From positions 4,037,001-4,101,000 of the forward strand of contig JACCIC010000003.1 of assembly GCA_018907035.1 (NCBI GenBank): a stretch of DNA of 64,000 bases. Direction: 5' to 3'. A model generated the notes under the pieces. It saw only the letters and a program-made list of their open reading frames with translations. It searched no databases and was not told where the DNA came from. Shown in pieces: positions 1 through 12,600 of this stretch; within the stretch, counting starts at the first letter, position 1; each line of letters opens with the position of its first letter. This DNA comes from Sycobia sp. Sy_11. Its lineage: Eukaryota; Arthropoda; Insecta; Hymenoptera; Epichrysomallidae. The position numbers and the translations under genes were made by a program.

Positions 1-2163
1 AGACGTAAAAATCGTGAATGCAATCACGATGTCTACTTTGTTTTTTAGGCGAATTTGTCTTTTAGTTTTGTATTTTCTATCGCTTCTACACGAATGGTTC
101 TTTCACTTCCTCTTCGGATTATACTGTCAATTCACTATAAAACCATACACGTGTTTTCAAATTTTTTGATTCGCTTAGAATTACAAAACAATGGTAGGGA
201 ATTTTTCGTCTAATGCAAAAAGTTCCAACCGGAAGACATATCGATGTAATGCATTGTTTTGGCGAAAAAAACTCAAGTATCAAACATATTATCTTGTGTT
301 AAAAAGACGTTGACATAACATTAATGATGTTAAAAATACGTTGAGGTCTGAATGATACGGCTAAAATTAACTGTACAGCTATATTGTCAAGATGTAATTA
401 CATGTGCATTCTTGCGCATTATTTTTCCGTATATCTTTTATACAGACTGTGCGTAAAAAATCCAAGATCAAGCCAAATTCTACCTCTGTCTTGTAATACG
501 AGTTATATATTATTTTCGTAATAATACAACATATTTTACACGACTTTCTAATATACATTGTGAAGAAAGCTACGTGCTCGTCAGTCTTGATGACCTCCCC
601 TCCACCTCGTAAAAAGACTACGTAGTTTATGGATAGCCCTATATGGGTAGGAGTGACTCGAGCGTGCTTCGACACGGATCGTGTTCAACTATTATATTCC
701 AAATCTTTGTTAATGCGGCAGTACTGAAGACAGTTTGAGATAACGTACAAGTCAAATCTAAATTATGCACGAGGCAGAAAACTAAATTCGAGATTAAGGA
801 CGTTATTAGGCTGCTCGCACCGAAGACAAGCACAGCTCGTATCGCGGCGTAAAATAACGCTAATCACGATTAGCGATGGAGAAATATAGCACATTTCACG
901 AATTTGGCAACGAAAAGAGTAGCAAACATTCGCATTTGCATCTCACCTATGGAAAAATAGCTAGGATGGATATCATTTGAGTTCTATTGGCCTTTGAATA
1001 CTTTATTTATGTTGCAGTATTCAAACACTGAGGCATCATACAAATCGTTCCAGTCTTCAAGGCTAACAAATGGATGCTCCTATAGTTTTTTTAACGCTAA
1101 ATTTGCCAGTTTTCAGCGCAGAATTTGAAATGTATGTTATTTTTCTATATAATGCCTACTACTATTGGCGTTTTTCACGATCGGACAACGCGTGAACCAT
1201 ATCGAGATATGGGTCTTTTCCTAAGACAAGAGACAGCATAGCTATCAGACCATTCGTATACGACATCAACTGCATTGAACTCGGCGTTTTAAAAATGTTC
1301 TATGTCTTATACGATTCTCGGCGAAAGTTTTCAGCCACGGTTTCACGAAGTCTTATCGAAAACTTTGTTGTGTTTTTTTTTTTTTTTTGCTCTATTATGC
1401 AAATCATTCGTTATAGGGGGGAGGGGGGCAAGGTGATGCAAAGATTAGGGAAATTGCGCTCGAGTCCTGCGTTTTATGGTATTATAAAATCCTCCCGTAA
1501 CGCGTATACATAAAAGCGAACTGCCATATCTAAAATTCGATCTTAATTTATATCCTTTTATATATTTTAAGTTTTATATTTATGATTCTCAGGTGTGTAC
1601 GTCTAAGCGTTCGCGCCCGATATTATGTATATAAGCGTCGTAAGTGGGATGTGTCTTAAAAAAAAAAAAAAAAAAAAAACAACACCGAAGTTTTACGTCT
1701 CCAGAGTTTATTCAATTTATTTTAGATTTCCGAACGCCGGGTGATAAAAAAAAATTCTTCGATAAATTCTCGTTCCAATTATATGCGTTAATAAAAGTTT
1801 TATAGGTTTGGCGTATATAGAAAATCAGCAATAGTAGTCAGGCAGCAGTGTTTATCGTTACTTAATAATTTATAAAGATATCGCGTTCTTTATAATATTT
1901 CTAATCGTGATCTCAATTTTTCTTGGATTTTTTTTCATAGTAATCAAACGAAAAAATGACAGGTTTAATTAATGCAACTTATACATTTTCGGAGGTACAT
2001 AACACGTCTTTCGATTTTTCGGCTTTGAATAGATCGATTAATATATTGTCCAGACTAATATATGTGCGGTTAATACGTATATTTCAGTGCTCCTTAGGCA
2101 TGCTGGAAAGTTCCATCTTTATTGCAGTCATATGCGTCCGTAATCGATTTTTCGTGAAAAAAA
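1..2163. other. AT-rich non-coding stretch
   Basis: No convincing gene. The stretch is AT-rich with scattered short open frames on both strands, none protein-like or matching a family I know. It holds a T-run near 1374-1388 and an A-run at 1658-1679. A short G-rich patch lies near 1417-1432. Confidence 0.6.
1658..1679. repeat. poly(A) tract
   Basis: Uninterrupted run of about 22 A. It could be the tail of an old retroposed sequence on the plus strand, but no recognisable body precedes it and no target-site duplication was found, so it may be simple slippage. Confidence 0.7.
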
Positions 2164-2463
2164 ATGCGTATAGAGAAAAAATCAGAAAGTGATAGAAGAA
2201 CTCGTACTCACAGAACGGATGATTTTATGGAAACAGACACATTTTTGGAGTGAAAGTCGGTATGGCGTTCTAACAAAAATTGCCTGAAATACTGGGAACG
2301 ACGGTTTGCGAGCGCATTTAAAGATATTGAAATTGAAAAAAAACTTTCTTGTATCTGTGATTTCCAGGAGCAAATAGAAGGTGCGCTTTATGATTCGGGC
2401 ATTTACGCAGAAACCAGAAACGAAGAAACATTTTCTAGTAAAACTTACAATGCTGACCAATAA
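2164..2463 (+). pseudogene. Unidentified coding-like frame with one in-frame stop
   Basis: From ATG 2164 a single frame runs to TAA 2461-2463, interrupted only by TGA at 2251-2253 (codon 30). The first part is basic and polar (begins MRIEKKSESDRRTRTHRTDD). The second part, after the stop, looks protein-like: it contains KYWERRFASAFKDIEIEKK, then CDFQEQIEGALYDSGIYAE. It is hydrophilic, with charged helical character and no membrane segment. In DNA this AT-rich, stops are expected roughly every 14 codons, so a 99-codon frame with one stop is unusual but not impossible. The frame could be a decayed gene, exons with a misread boundary, or chance. A TTTCCAG resembling a splice acceptor sits near 2365. 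I recognise no family, and no similar neighbour helps. Confidence 0.35.
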
Positions 2464-3259
2464 TTTGGTAAATATTTTTACATATTAATATTTACATATT
2501 AATAATAACAATAACTGTAAAAATCGAAAAATTTAATTTTCGCTCATAAAATTTTCGAGAAATTACGTCTTGTAGCCTTTACTACAAAATTATTCACAAA
2601 TAATAAAATTATTTGTATGCAATTCCTTCTATAACTTCCGTACTTGTTTTTAAATGGAATGCTTCGTATCCGTATCCACGATAACGCCAATACGTTCACA
2701 TACATAACGCTAAAATTTGTCACATATGTTCTGTACTCATTTAATTCTTGCATAAATTACCGTGATTAAGATATTTTTCAGCTTCAGGTTTTCATTCTTT
2801 TTTTTTTTTGATTTAATGCGACGAACTTTTTTTTATTTTAAAGCCGTGCTAATAATATTATACTGCCAATTGCGACGATTATCTAATGATATTTATATTT
2901 TACTTCAATAATTGTCGTCGTTTTTTCAATTTTATCATAAATTTTTTAAAGCCCCTGCGATTATTAATACATATAATATAAAAAACGATATATATTGTTC
3001 ACTATGGATCCTCCCAAAAAAATTCTTAAAGCTAACGTTTTAAAACAGGCTTAAATAACAACATTCCTTGAAGTCCCAGATAATTATGATACATAATAAT
3101 AAATTCAATCGTACTAATCACATATATTTTGAAAGCTCATCTGTTTGAATATAGACCACTTATTAGATACAATTATTTATCCAACAATCATTCCAACGGT
3201 CAATATTATAACCATATTGGAAAAAAATATTGGTTCCACAAGCACGTCCTCGCCCTCTG

Positions 3260-3261
<2 letters not shown>
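2464..3261. other. AT-rich stretch, nothing recognised
   Basis: Very AT-rich DNA with T-runs (for example near 2801 and 2830). No protein-like frame, RNA gene or repeat family was recognised. Confidence 0.6.

Positions 3262-3314
<53 letters not shown>
3262..3314. repeat. (TA)n microsatellite
   Basis: About 53 bp of pure alternating A and T. It sits at the left border of a GC-rich islet. Confidence 0.97.
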
Positions 3315-3315
<1 letters not shown>

Positions 3316-3700
3316 CGACTCGTAAATTGCGCGAATATCGTCCCCGATGTCGTTCGAAGGCGAGCTTTATAATATGAAAAAATTGTCGGAATCTCGTAAT
3401 ACGCGCGTAAGAAAGCAAAGTTATCGCGCATCGCGGGGCCGTAAATTATTCGGCGCGGGCGCGCTGCGATCCGCTCGAAATAAATGAAATAGGCCTCGAT
3501 AAGGGGAAGGGGAAAGGTATGCGGAGCGTCCCCGCCCGCGCTCGATTCTATGCCGCGGATCGGCACGGGGCGCGTCGCCTCGCCGGCGCTCGCCGGGCGG
3601 CTTTGCTCTCGCACCGGTCGGTCGAGAATCTTAAGCTCCCCGTCCTCGTCGCCTTTTTGTGCCTCATATTTGAGTAGAAGCTGCGGGAATTGTATAGCTA
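3315..3700. promoter_or_regulatory. CpG-rich islet
   Basis: GC-rich and CpG-dense block in AT-rich surroundings. It contains GGGCCGTAAATTATT at 3436-3450, one of three copies of a recurring GGCCGTAAAT word in this window. The open frames here read through low-complexity sequence and are not protein-like. A regulatory role is inferred from composition only. Confidence 0.35.
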
Positions 3701-4490
3701 AATTTTCAATGCAGTAGACGTATACGTAGATACATAGATACATACACACATATACAATCCGAATTTAATGCAAAGAAAACATTTTTATACCATAATGTCC
3801 TGATAGGATTCCACCGTCAACTTATGTAGCTTAAAATAATAAATTTCTAACACTTCTTGTCAGCAGTAAAAATTAAATTATTCCAAAACTTATGCTATTG
3901 TTATATAGATATAAATACTAAAACAACAGGTAGCCAATGAAAACATCACGTCTGGTTTGATTTTTTTTATATATATTTTTTATATACATTATATAACATC
4001 TTTTGTTACTTTGGACATTATTTCTAAATATTCATAGTATTTTGGAAGTAAATTGCAAGAATACAGCTTTTATATTTACTTAACATTTTCTAATACTTAC
4101 GAACTGATGAGCTGAAATTATTGTTTTTTCCTATGTTTTCATAATTCAAACTATCAAAACAAATAGATTACCATACATTTTATATTTGTTACAGCACAAG
4201 AGTAACAAAGTACATGGGGATGATATATTTTCCAATCGACAGAATATTATTTCAATACAAACAAGATAAAATAGTAAATTCAAATTTATTTACTTATATT
4301 ATAGATATAGTGATGAAAATAAAATACTATTCCATTATCATGGGAATTCGAAGAAATACACGATGCTTCCTTAAAATCGTTTCAAAACGGATAAGAGATT
4401 TCGGAAGCTCTTACCCGCTTAGCACTTCATAATTATTTTCTCATCTACAGATAAGACAATACGGTATAGTATGATAAAAAAAAAGTCTTT
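3701..4490. other. AT-rich stretch, nothing recognised
   Basis: AT-rich sequence without protein-like frames. Short T-rich and TATATA patches occur around 3960-4000. Confidence 0.6.
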
Positions 4491-4499
4491 CCTTTTTTT

Positions 4500-5110
4500 A
4501 TCACGCCAAAAGCCGTCGGACCTGAGCAATCGCTATTGCAGCCGCGAGGAGCGCGTCGTTGAACACCCCGACCGACGGCGTCGACCCGTAAATTTGCTTT
4601 CGGAGAATAAGGTGCGCGCGAGGGGTTGAAGGGTGAGCGGGTCCCCAACCCCTCGCCCGAACGATATATCAATGGCTTTAAACGACTAATTGAAACGTCA
4701 TTTCTCGAGTATAAAAGAGGGTTTGTTGGTTTGATGAGGAGTGGGGAGGGGGGGGGGGAACGAGCGGGGGCAGAGAAGCCTCTCGGGATAGTGCGAACGA
4801 GAGAGGCGGCGACCGGTCGTACTAGCGCGCTCATTGTTTTAGCAATAAATTCTCCGGATGGCCGCGACAGCGCGATTTTCGGGGGCCTCTCCTCTGATAC
4901 GCGTCGTCGTCGTCGCATAAATACGTGAGCGCCGGGCAGGGCGGGGGAGGGGTGTGAGGTGGGCCACCGGTATAAATTGACTTTTATACGACGACCGAGA
5001 GAACGCGCGTGTACCGTAGTTATAAATCCCCGCGGCTCATTGTATTTAGCGCGCCGAGTGGGCGGGCGCGGGGGAGCCGAAACGTGCTCGCGCACGGATG
5101 CGCATAATCG
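4500..5110. promoter_or_regulatory. CpG-rich island
   Basis: Dense CpG sequence with G-runs (GGGGGGGGG near 4750). Stop codons are scarce on both strands simply because of base composition, so the overlapping open frames (up to about 216 codons, minus) are arginine/proline-rich artefacts. TATAAA-like words occur at about 4970 and 5020. It could be a promoter or enhancer; no splice structure was found. Confidence 0.35.
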
Positions 5111-5524
5111 CGAGAGATTGCCGAATTTTTTATTTTCTTTTTAGTATAAATTAACGGATTTTTTTTATATATGGGAAGCAGCAACAGCAGCGGAGTGATT
5201 ATTGTATAAAGCTTCCGTGGTCAAGGTTCTGATTTAGTGCTTATTACCGGTGCGGATGGTTTGAACTCTAATTATGTCAGCAAAATCATGTAGAGTCACT
5301 TGAAGACAGGAATATACGCATGCTCAAAATTAGGATTAAAAACTAATTTTAAAGTTGTGAAATTTTGTAATAGAAGTATAATACATCGCTGAATTTCTGT
5401 TTCTGACATACGAATGGTGCATTAATAATGTAAAAGATCAGTTTTAGGAAATCATAATCTGATAAAAATTTTATCCGAATGTTCTGAAAATTCAATCACT
5501 TCAGTGAAAATCTGAAATTCTTTG
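5111..5524. other. Left flank of mariner remnant, nothing recognised
   Basis: AT-rich DNA. The left terminal inverted repeat of the adjacent mariner remnant should lie here, but I could not identify it. Confidence 0.5.
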
Positions 5525-6440
5525 ATTGACAAAACTATTTCCTTTTGTTAATCAAGCAATGCAATGGCTTTGTAAGCGCTATATCAGCTCTATTCCATCA
5601 ATAACAACAGTCGATATGTTGTATGTGCTGACTCAATGCAGTTTCAAAGAGATGTATATGAAGAATATTCGAATCAGGAAGTTGCTGCAGAAGTAAAATA
5701 AGTTGTTGCAGAAAATATTATTTTGATCGACGGTTAATTGAATTTGCCTGAGATAGCACAAGAGTTGTAGATATCCATGTATTTGTTACTTTTGGATGAA
5801 CATTTACTAATAAGATAAATTTTATCAAATTGAGTGCCGTGTTTGTTCAGATGCGTTGAACAAGAACAAGGCATCGACGATTTAGAACGCAGAGATGCTT
5901 TCTTGTCTAGATTTATAGCTAACCATGAAATATGAATCCACTATTGCATGCAAAAGGACCAAAAGTTAGAATATCGTCTACGGAGGTTCGGTCTTTATTA
6001 TAGAATTATAGTAGAATTTTGTTTATTGATTACCTTGACAAAAAAAATACGCAGCATTATTGAATCGGCTGATTGAACAAATACAGAAAACAGTACTATT
6101 TCTGCGGGTCAATACAGATACAAAGTATCTAGATACAACTTCGTAAAATCGTTGATTAAATTTAATGAATTACGCTTCCATTTACTCCCGCATTCGCATA
6201 AATATAACACCAAGGGACAGTTATTCTCTACCAAAGTTAAAAGAATACTCAAGTGAAAAATATTTTCCTCAAATGAAGAAATGCGGATTGCCGTACGAAA
6301 AGATTAGTTAGAAACAAAAAGCAAATGTTTCTTCAAAAAGGTATAAAGGAATTAAATAACATTAGAATAGTACATATTTTTCAATAAAGTTGAATTATGT
6401 TCATGAATTTGTGTTTTATTGCATAGACCTGGAATTTCTT
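5525..6440 (+). mobile_element. Heavily decayed mariner transposase remnant
   Basis: Mariner elements move by a cut-and-paste DDE/D transposase that inserts at TA. Conceptual translation of the plus strand, allowing stops and shifts, follows the transposase in order. AMQWLCKRY near 5553 matches the helix-turn-helix region. VVAENI...LPEIAQEL near 5702-5775 and VEQEQGIDDLERRDAFL near 5858-5910 match the linker that ends in a 'RIDDSERC'-type motif. FIANHEI then follows at the position of the first catalytic 'VDETW' motif. INELGFELLPHPPYSP-like residues (FNELRFHLLPHS) appear near 6160-6195, and the C-terminal region trails to about 6440. At least five stops and several shifts are present, and the first catalytic Asp appears as His. 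Terminal repeats were not found. The element is certainly inactive. Confidence 0.75.
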
Positions 6441-7010
6441 GAGCAACATGTTAAATATAATATGCAGTTAGTACAGCTTTAAATTGCTTTAAACGAGTCA
6501 ATTCTTTGTTTAAAAGACGTCAAAGTTTTAACTCTATGAATTTTAAAGATTGAAAGCATACTTAAAGAGGAATTGAATTTTGACAAAAACGCTTAATAAT
6601 TTTCAAATTATACGAAAAAGTGTCGAGTTACAGGCTGAATAAAAAGATATTCAAGAGTAAAAGTAATTAACTACAGTTATTTGAGAAAAACTTATTTAAT
6701 TTAGGAACTTTTTAAATAAATACGGTTTCTAATTTTATAAATAATTGATATTTTTATTTCCTTATTACAAGAAATCTCTGCTGCTACAAGTATTTTCACC
6801 TATGAATTGATCTTTAGCAGTGTAAGTTAAATAAAAAAATTTTAGATATAAAATATAATCTTTTTATAATTTTAATTCAATTAATTAAACACTAAAATCT
6901 GCATATAGTATCTAAAATATGGGAACATTGGCGGTTAAGTTTTCTTTAAACGCCTGAAGCCATTTATGCATATCGGCATGAAACTTTGTGAATATAAAAT
7001 GGCACAAGTT
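6441..7010. other. AT-rich stretch, nothing recognised
   Basis: Strongly AT-rich. No protein-like frame or recognisable repeat unit. Confidence 0.6.
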
Positions 7011-7760
7011 TATCTGTCGTGGGGCGCGAGCGCGCGCGCGCTTACATTTCAAGAAAAGGACCCGGCGCGAGGCGCGTTTTGCGCATTTCTTTCCCAACGC
7101 ACTCTTATCTGGCGCTTCAGCGAAACATGTTCCCGATAATTCTGAATTATACATTTCGTTATCAAACATACCGAAAGAGGTCCGTGTTGTTCTCGGTGGC
7201 AACAAGTGAAAAAAAGAACGGATGTATAAAGTAGAGGAGAAAAATAAAGGAGATCTTTTTATAATTTACGGCCGCGCATTATAATTAGCAGCAGTTATAC
7301 AAATGTGATTATGTGAGAAATAAATTGTACTTATATCTTTTGAATTCCACTAACTTGTTCGCGAAAAGCGTTGCTATAATTTACTTTTGTATTTCTTTTC
7401 GATTTTGAAAAATATGGAAAGAGGATTTCGAACTGTTCAGCCGCGACTTTAAAATAAAATCGCCACCAGCGGAGGTTTCAGAAAATTGCGCCTGAATTTA
7501 ATGTGTCCCTCGTTCCTATTCACCTCCATTGTTCAAATTGTGTATTTAATCGCTCGGTCCGAGAAAGCTCGGACCGATTGTCGACGAACGCAAACTACCC
7601 GCGATAATACGATTATTCCTGAAAATTTCGAGCGAGCGTAAAATCCTCTTAACCGGCCGCAATGGGGTGGTAAGGGGTCAAGCTTTATCACGACCGCGCG
7701 CGTGCACGCTTACGTCAGGATTTTATACATTGTCTCTTGTTCCGGTAGAGCCATTTTCAT
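7010..7760. promoter_or_regulatory. CpG-rich island with palindromes
   Basis: A GC-rich core at 7020-7100 includes the perfect palindrome AGCGCGCGCGCGCT (7029-7042). ATTTACGGCCGCG at 7264-7276 is the reverse complement of the recurring GGCCGTAAAT word. A second GC-rich part (7430-7730) holds a perfect hairpin annotated separately. The short open frames are not protein-like. Function is inferred only from composition and motifs. Confidence 0.35.
7554..7577. other. Perfect 10-bp hairpin
   Basis: TCGGTCCGAG, a 4-nt AAAG loop, then CTCGGACCGA: ten uninterrupted base pairs, mostly G-C. It could be a structured RNA element or a palindromic protein-binding site. No flanking terminator-like T tract is present. 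Confidence 0.8.
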
Positions 7761-8640
7761 CAATGGCTGATGGGTGTCGAACGCTGAGCTGGGAGGGACG
7801 ATCTTTTTGTCTCTTTCTTTCACTCGTTGAATAAACGGAGGAAGTTAACTGTACTATCGGCTAAAATTCAAATGAAGAGTCAAATAGATACTTTTACTAA
7901 GTTATCCATAACTGCTCCTATAATAGATGTCAGCCACGTTTACCGCAGACTGTTAAATGGGTTAATTCTGCATTTTAAATTGCGATCTTCTGCCCTGGTT
8001 CACTGCTATTACTCCAGTTCCCATAATTTCGCAATTTCAACTCATTCTCCTTCTCTTATTCTTCCCCTTTCGCCACCTGTTCACCATCGACAAACAAACA
8101 TGTAGCAGGTTTATAGTGTTATATTATTTGAACTTTATACCGTGACTAGTTTCTATCAAGTTGCACCCAAATATGAACTTCAATAGATTATCCTCTTCTT
8201 GTTTGTAATTTAACCTCAAATTAGATACACGTAAAATATACAAATTTTTTTCTGCAGAAATTAAAAAATTAACCAAGTAAACTAATAATTATTATAAAAA
8301 TGGTTTAATGCAGAAGTAATAATTAGTCTCTATAACTTTACTGATAGAAGAACAGATTATATACTGATAAAAGATGCAGATACTGAACAATTTTATATAT
8401 TAATAAAAATTTAATATTATAAAATTTCCAATTAAATGAGATAAAGAAATTTATATCATACTGCATTTATCGTATGTAAATCACAATAATCAAACGGTAT
8501 CAACATATGCTTAAATTTTTATTACCAAAATAATAATTTTAAATATATTCACTCATAATTTTAAATAATGTGCATCCACTTCGATGATTAATATTTAAAA
8601 AAAGCCAGGGTGATCCTTGATATTACTAAAAACTTGCGAG
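7761..8640. other. AT-rich stretch, nothing recognised
   Basis: AT-rich DNA; the 92-codon plus-strand frame at 7827-8105 has no recognisable features. A pyrimidine-rich patch lies near 8045-8090. Confidence 0.55.
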
Positions 8641-8649
8641 TAGCTCATT

Positions 8650-9520
8650 AAACGAATTCATGCGAATAAACCTGAATCTCGACTCTTCCGGCTCGTCCAA
8701 GCGCGCAGATCCAATTTTGTTGCACCGAGCGAAATTTTCACATAAACCATACGGCGATCCGCGCGAGAAACTTTTCTCATTAATAAAACATGCCTGCCCG
8801 GGGAGCATTAAAAAGTTCCGCGAAAAAGCCGAAACTTCGCTCTTCCCTCCGCCACCCTCCCGCCCCGACCGCCGAGAACAATACGCCACAAATTCTCGGG
8901 GCGGGGGTGGGGGAGTCGTCCGTCAGCGCAGCGCGCACGTCCCTTTCTCGGCCCGAGTAAGATCTTCGTGGGTGCGCAATTAGGACGATCAAAAAGCGGA
9001 ACGTATCTGTCCGAGAAGGATGGAGGATGGTGGTGGGGCCGACGCGGGTCCACGCGATAACGCGCGAGGGCGAAACGTAGGAATTTCAAGGAGGCGGCGG
9101 CGGCGGCGGCGGGACTCGCGGGGGCTAACCGAATTTCGGTAATGGCGCGAATCCGGTCGCGCGAGCGAGCCGAGGGTGTACGCGGCGCGCGCAACCGACA
9201 AGAAGGTATAATAACGCGCCGTAATTGGCCGCTTTTTTCCGGGGCTTGTCGCCGTTGTTTATTGAGCGCACGGGCCTCGTAATGCTATTTCATAATTAGG
9301 GCTGGGGCGAGGCTCCTCTTGCTGCGGAATCGCTGCGACGCCTGCCCGCTGGCGCGACTGCCCTTTATTATGCCCGTGCCTTTTCGGCGATTCTCTTTTT
9401 CTTTTAAAATGCTTGATAACTTTATTGCCCGCCCGTTTCTTAGCGGTTTAACACAGCCTTCGCGTTCGAAAGAATTGCAGTGGGGGGTCTGCGAACGTTC
9501 CGGTCGCGCTTAATGCGCTC
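8650..9520. promoter_or_regulatory. CpG-rich island
   Basis: Largest CpG-dense island in the first 10 kb. It includes a (GGC)n-like run at about 9092-9112 and CATAATTAGGG at about 9291. Overlapping open frames on both strands are arginine- and proline-rich and mutually incompatible, as expected from stop-poor GC-rich DNA. It might be a promoter or enhancer; no transcript evidence can be read from sequence. Confidence 0.35.
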
Positions 9521-10823
9521 TTTGTTAACACAATGAAATTCTGATTTTTAAAGCTTCGGAATTTCGTTGCCGATGTTTTAATGCGTATAATTTTCGAATC
9601 ATTCGTGAATTAAATCGAAATTCGAGTTACAGGAATAAAATAAAGTTCATTGTAAGTCAAACATTTATGTTGTTAAAGAAGATAATAATTTAAATAACGA
9701 TTGTGGTTAACTGCAATTTGGAAATACTACATGGCTCATAAATATGCGAATGTTCAAATTGAAATATCAAAGGTTTTTATAGGATTCTCATATAGGCAAT
9801 AATTACATTTTTATCATGTACTGCAGTATGCAGAAGAGATGCTATTTAAAAAAATTAGTTTTATTTAGTTTTATTGGTTAATTAAAGGTACAAGATCATT
9901 TAATAAGTTACATTATTTGGGCTGGGAGAACTCGGGTAAAGAATTTAAAAATTATTCGTTAAGTAGGAGTTGCATATTGTGGAAAAGTGGAAAAGAAAAC
10001 TAGATATGTACGCATGTTCGTTACGTCTACCTACAATAGTAATGTCCAAAAAGCATAATAAAAATAGATTATAAAATAAGGAATAGTGTAAAATGTACTA
10101 CGTCCAATAGATAAGTTCATAATATTATCTAATTATGAATACAATCATTTTATAATAATCGAGAATATAAAAATACTAAACGATAATTAATGTGCGGATT
10201 CTGTGCTGTAATTACAAAATCCGTTATGAACCAAGATAACTAAATTAAATACGTTTAATAATTAATATGTAAAGTATAATATATAATGAGACCTTGAAAC
10301 CGAAAGGAACACTTGTTTGGTGCTAAAAGAAATTTCTGCTAAATTATTGTAATTAAAGAGAATTTTTCACCGTTATTATTTTCTCTCGAATGATCATTAT
10401 AAATTTTAAAGGACACTTCCTATAAATGCGACGTAAGAAATTATATTTTTATGGTATTTTTTATGCGCGAAATCTTGCGAAATTATCTTTAAATCAAATT
10501 ATACACCCATAATAGTTGTTGCGTTGTTAACCGCCAAAATAGTCGATAGAACTGATATTCTCTACAATTACTTATTACAGTTGCTGCTTAAACTGTACTG
10601 TAAAAATCTGTAAAGCGGAAGCCAAGTGTAAAGGAATTAAAAAAAATAAAAAATTTCTAAACCAGAATATTTAGTAACATGCAATAAATTTAATATCGAG
10701 TTTAGTAGATTGGATAAGAAGCACGTAGAACAAGTTATCGCGGAATCATATATAGGTTACACTAAAAAGTTTTCTGTACTCTTTTCTTAGTTACTATCGT
10801 CATATTAAACAAATTTCAGCCAA

Positions 10824-10826
<3 letters not shown>
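9521..10826. other. AT-rich stretch, nothing recognised
   Basis: Long AT-rich region with no open frame worth reporting and no recognisable transposon. Confidence 0.6.

Positions 10827-10880
<54 letters not shown>
10827..10880. repeat. (TA)n microsatellite
   Basis: 54 bp of pure alternating T and A. Confidence 0.97.
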
Positions 10881-10886
<6 letters not shown>

Positions 10887-11214
10887 TAATTTATTCTTTA
10901 ATTCTTTAGTATATGTACTCATGAACAATGTAAAAAAGTTAGGGATGCTTAATACAATAATATTTTACTGTACAATTATTAAATTTGTTACATTATTTGA
11001 GCGATGAAAAATTGCGTTTTTTACAGATGGTGTATTTCATAATTCAGACTTGAATATATAGCAAGCTATTATAGTATACATAATTGATTTATTTTTTCTT
11101 GACATTTTTCAGAACTACTTTGCATTTGGCAGCTATTTATATGGAATATATTATGTTAAAATTCTCAATCCATAAGGTATCTTGTTAATAAATTTAGTTG
11201 CTATATGAAAATTC

Positions 11215-11220
<6 letters not shown>
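10881..11220. other. AT-rich stretch, nothing recognised
   Basis: AT-rich spacer between two (TA)n arrays. No feature recognised. Confidence 0.6.

Positions 11221-11263
<43 letters not shown>
11221..11263. repeat. (TA)n microsatellite
   Basis: 43 bp of alternating T and A, about 100 bp left of the Tc1-like element. Confidence 0.97.
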
Positions 11264-11265
<2 letters not shown>

Positions 11266-11361
11266 TATTATAGATCATACTAATTTATAAAGACCAAGCG
11301 TGTTGTTTTTTTTATACGTTAAATAAAAAAATTACTGAACTGATTTCTCTGAAATTCAAAA

Positions 11362-12600
11362 TACAGTCTGTCAAATAAGTTTGGTCGTGTTAATTCGTAA
11401 AAAAATTTATTTGATGAAACTTTCATATTTATATATACATTGTACGCATTACAAAGGATGGTGCAATTCGGTTAATAGTGTGTCCAGTCACCACCGACGT
11501 TGCCTAGCATTTCCAAGGCATGCTTTTTACTAATTTGTCGGCGTATTCTACTAGCAACGGTCTCCAGATCCGACAAATTTGATAAGACAACTGCTTCAAA
11601 GTATGTATGGGTTTTTCACGAAGCTTGTGTTGAATATATGCCTACACATTTTCAATAGAGTTTGCAACGACCGACTGCGACGGCCAATGTAATGTAACAA
11701 TGCCAGTACGAGTCTTCCACTCAGTACAGAGCTTGCTGCGGTGTTTAGGATCGTTTTCTTTCTGCAGAATCTAATCTTCATTTTTCCTGATGACGATCGT
11801 TTGGCAGATGGCAGTAAAGCCTTTTTAAAGATTATTATTATTTTTTCGACCCTTAGGATGTCAATAAAGAGTTGCAAAGTGCTGAAATCCCTGCTTTGAG
11901 AAGCAGTCCCAAAGATGCACCTTTATTCTGTGCTTTACGACCCTCTGAACAAGCCTATAGCTAGAAGTTGACCAGGCTCGCGTAAGGACATAACGTGCCC
12001 ATGTAGAACATTCATTAGTAAAAATGATATTTTCAAAATTTCTATCAATCTTGCCCAAGCAAGTAGCTTTGTCACATGTTTTTTATTCAACAAAGGCTTC
12101 TTCATTGTGTTCCACCATTTCAGGCCATTAGTACGAAGGTGGGTTTGGATAGGTTTTGTAAGATATATCTAAACCTTTTGCCATTAATTTTGCTTGACCT
12201 TGCCGCAGTGTTAAAGCAGGATTCCGCAAAAACAGACTAACTATTATTTCTTCATTTATTTTTCCACTTTTCCTTGAGCCATGTTTTGGTAAATCATCGA
12301 CATTTTTAGCCACTTCGTATAGTGCTGTACCCATTTCTGTACAAACGCCATCGACTACCTTATATATTTAGCACCCACTGATTGCGACATTTTGGCACCT
12401 TTCGGGTGGATGCAAAGGAACACAGCCTCGTAGCGCGACGCGTACTTAGCACTCATAGAGTTTAGCATGATTCTCTTTCAAAAGATCAACGAGAACTGAA
12501 TCTTTCTTTACAATGCATCAAGGATAAAGCCTCCCTTTATCGGATCGAAAAGGCATTCGAAGAAATCTTTCATTAGAAGTCGACTACGCTCTTACTTGAG

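Noticed and set aside
4445..5095. 216-codon minus-strand frame
   Set aside because: Stop-poor GC-rich DNA; Arg/Pro-rich with no domain and opposed by a 100-codon plus frame.
11300..11335. Possible SINE tail (ACGTTAAATAAAAAAAT)
   Set aside because: Only the AT-rich 3' word resembles the SINE; no body or head precedes it.
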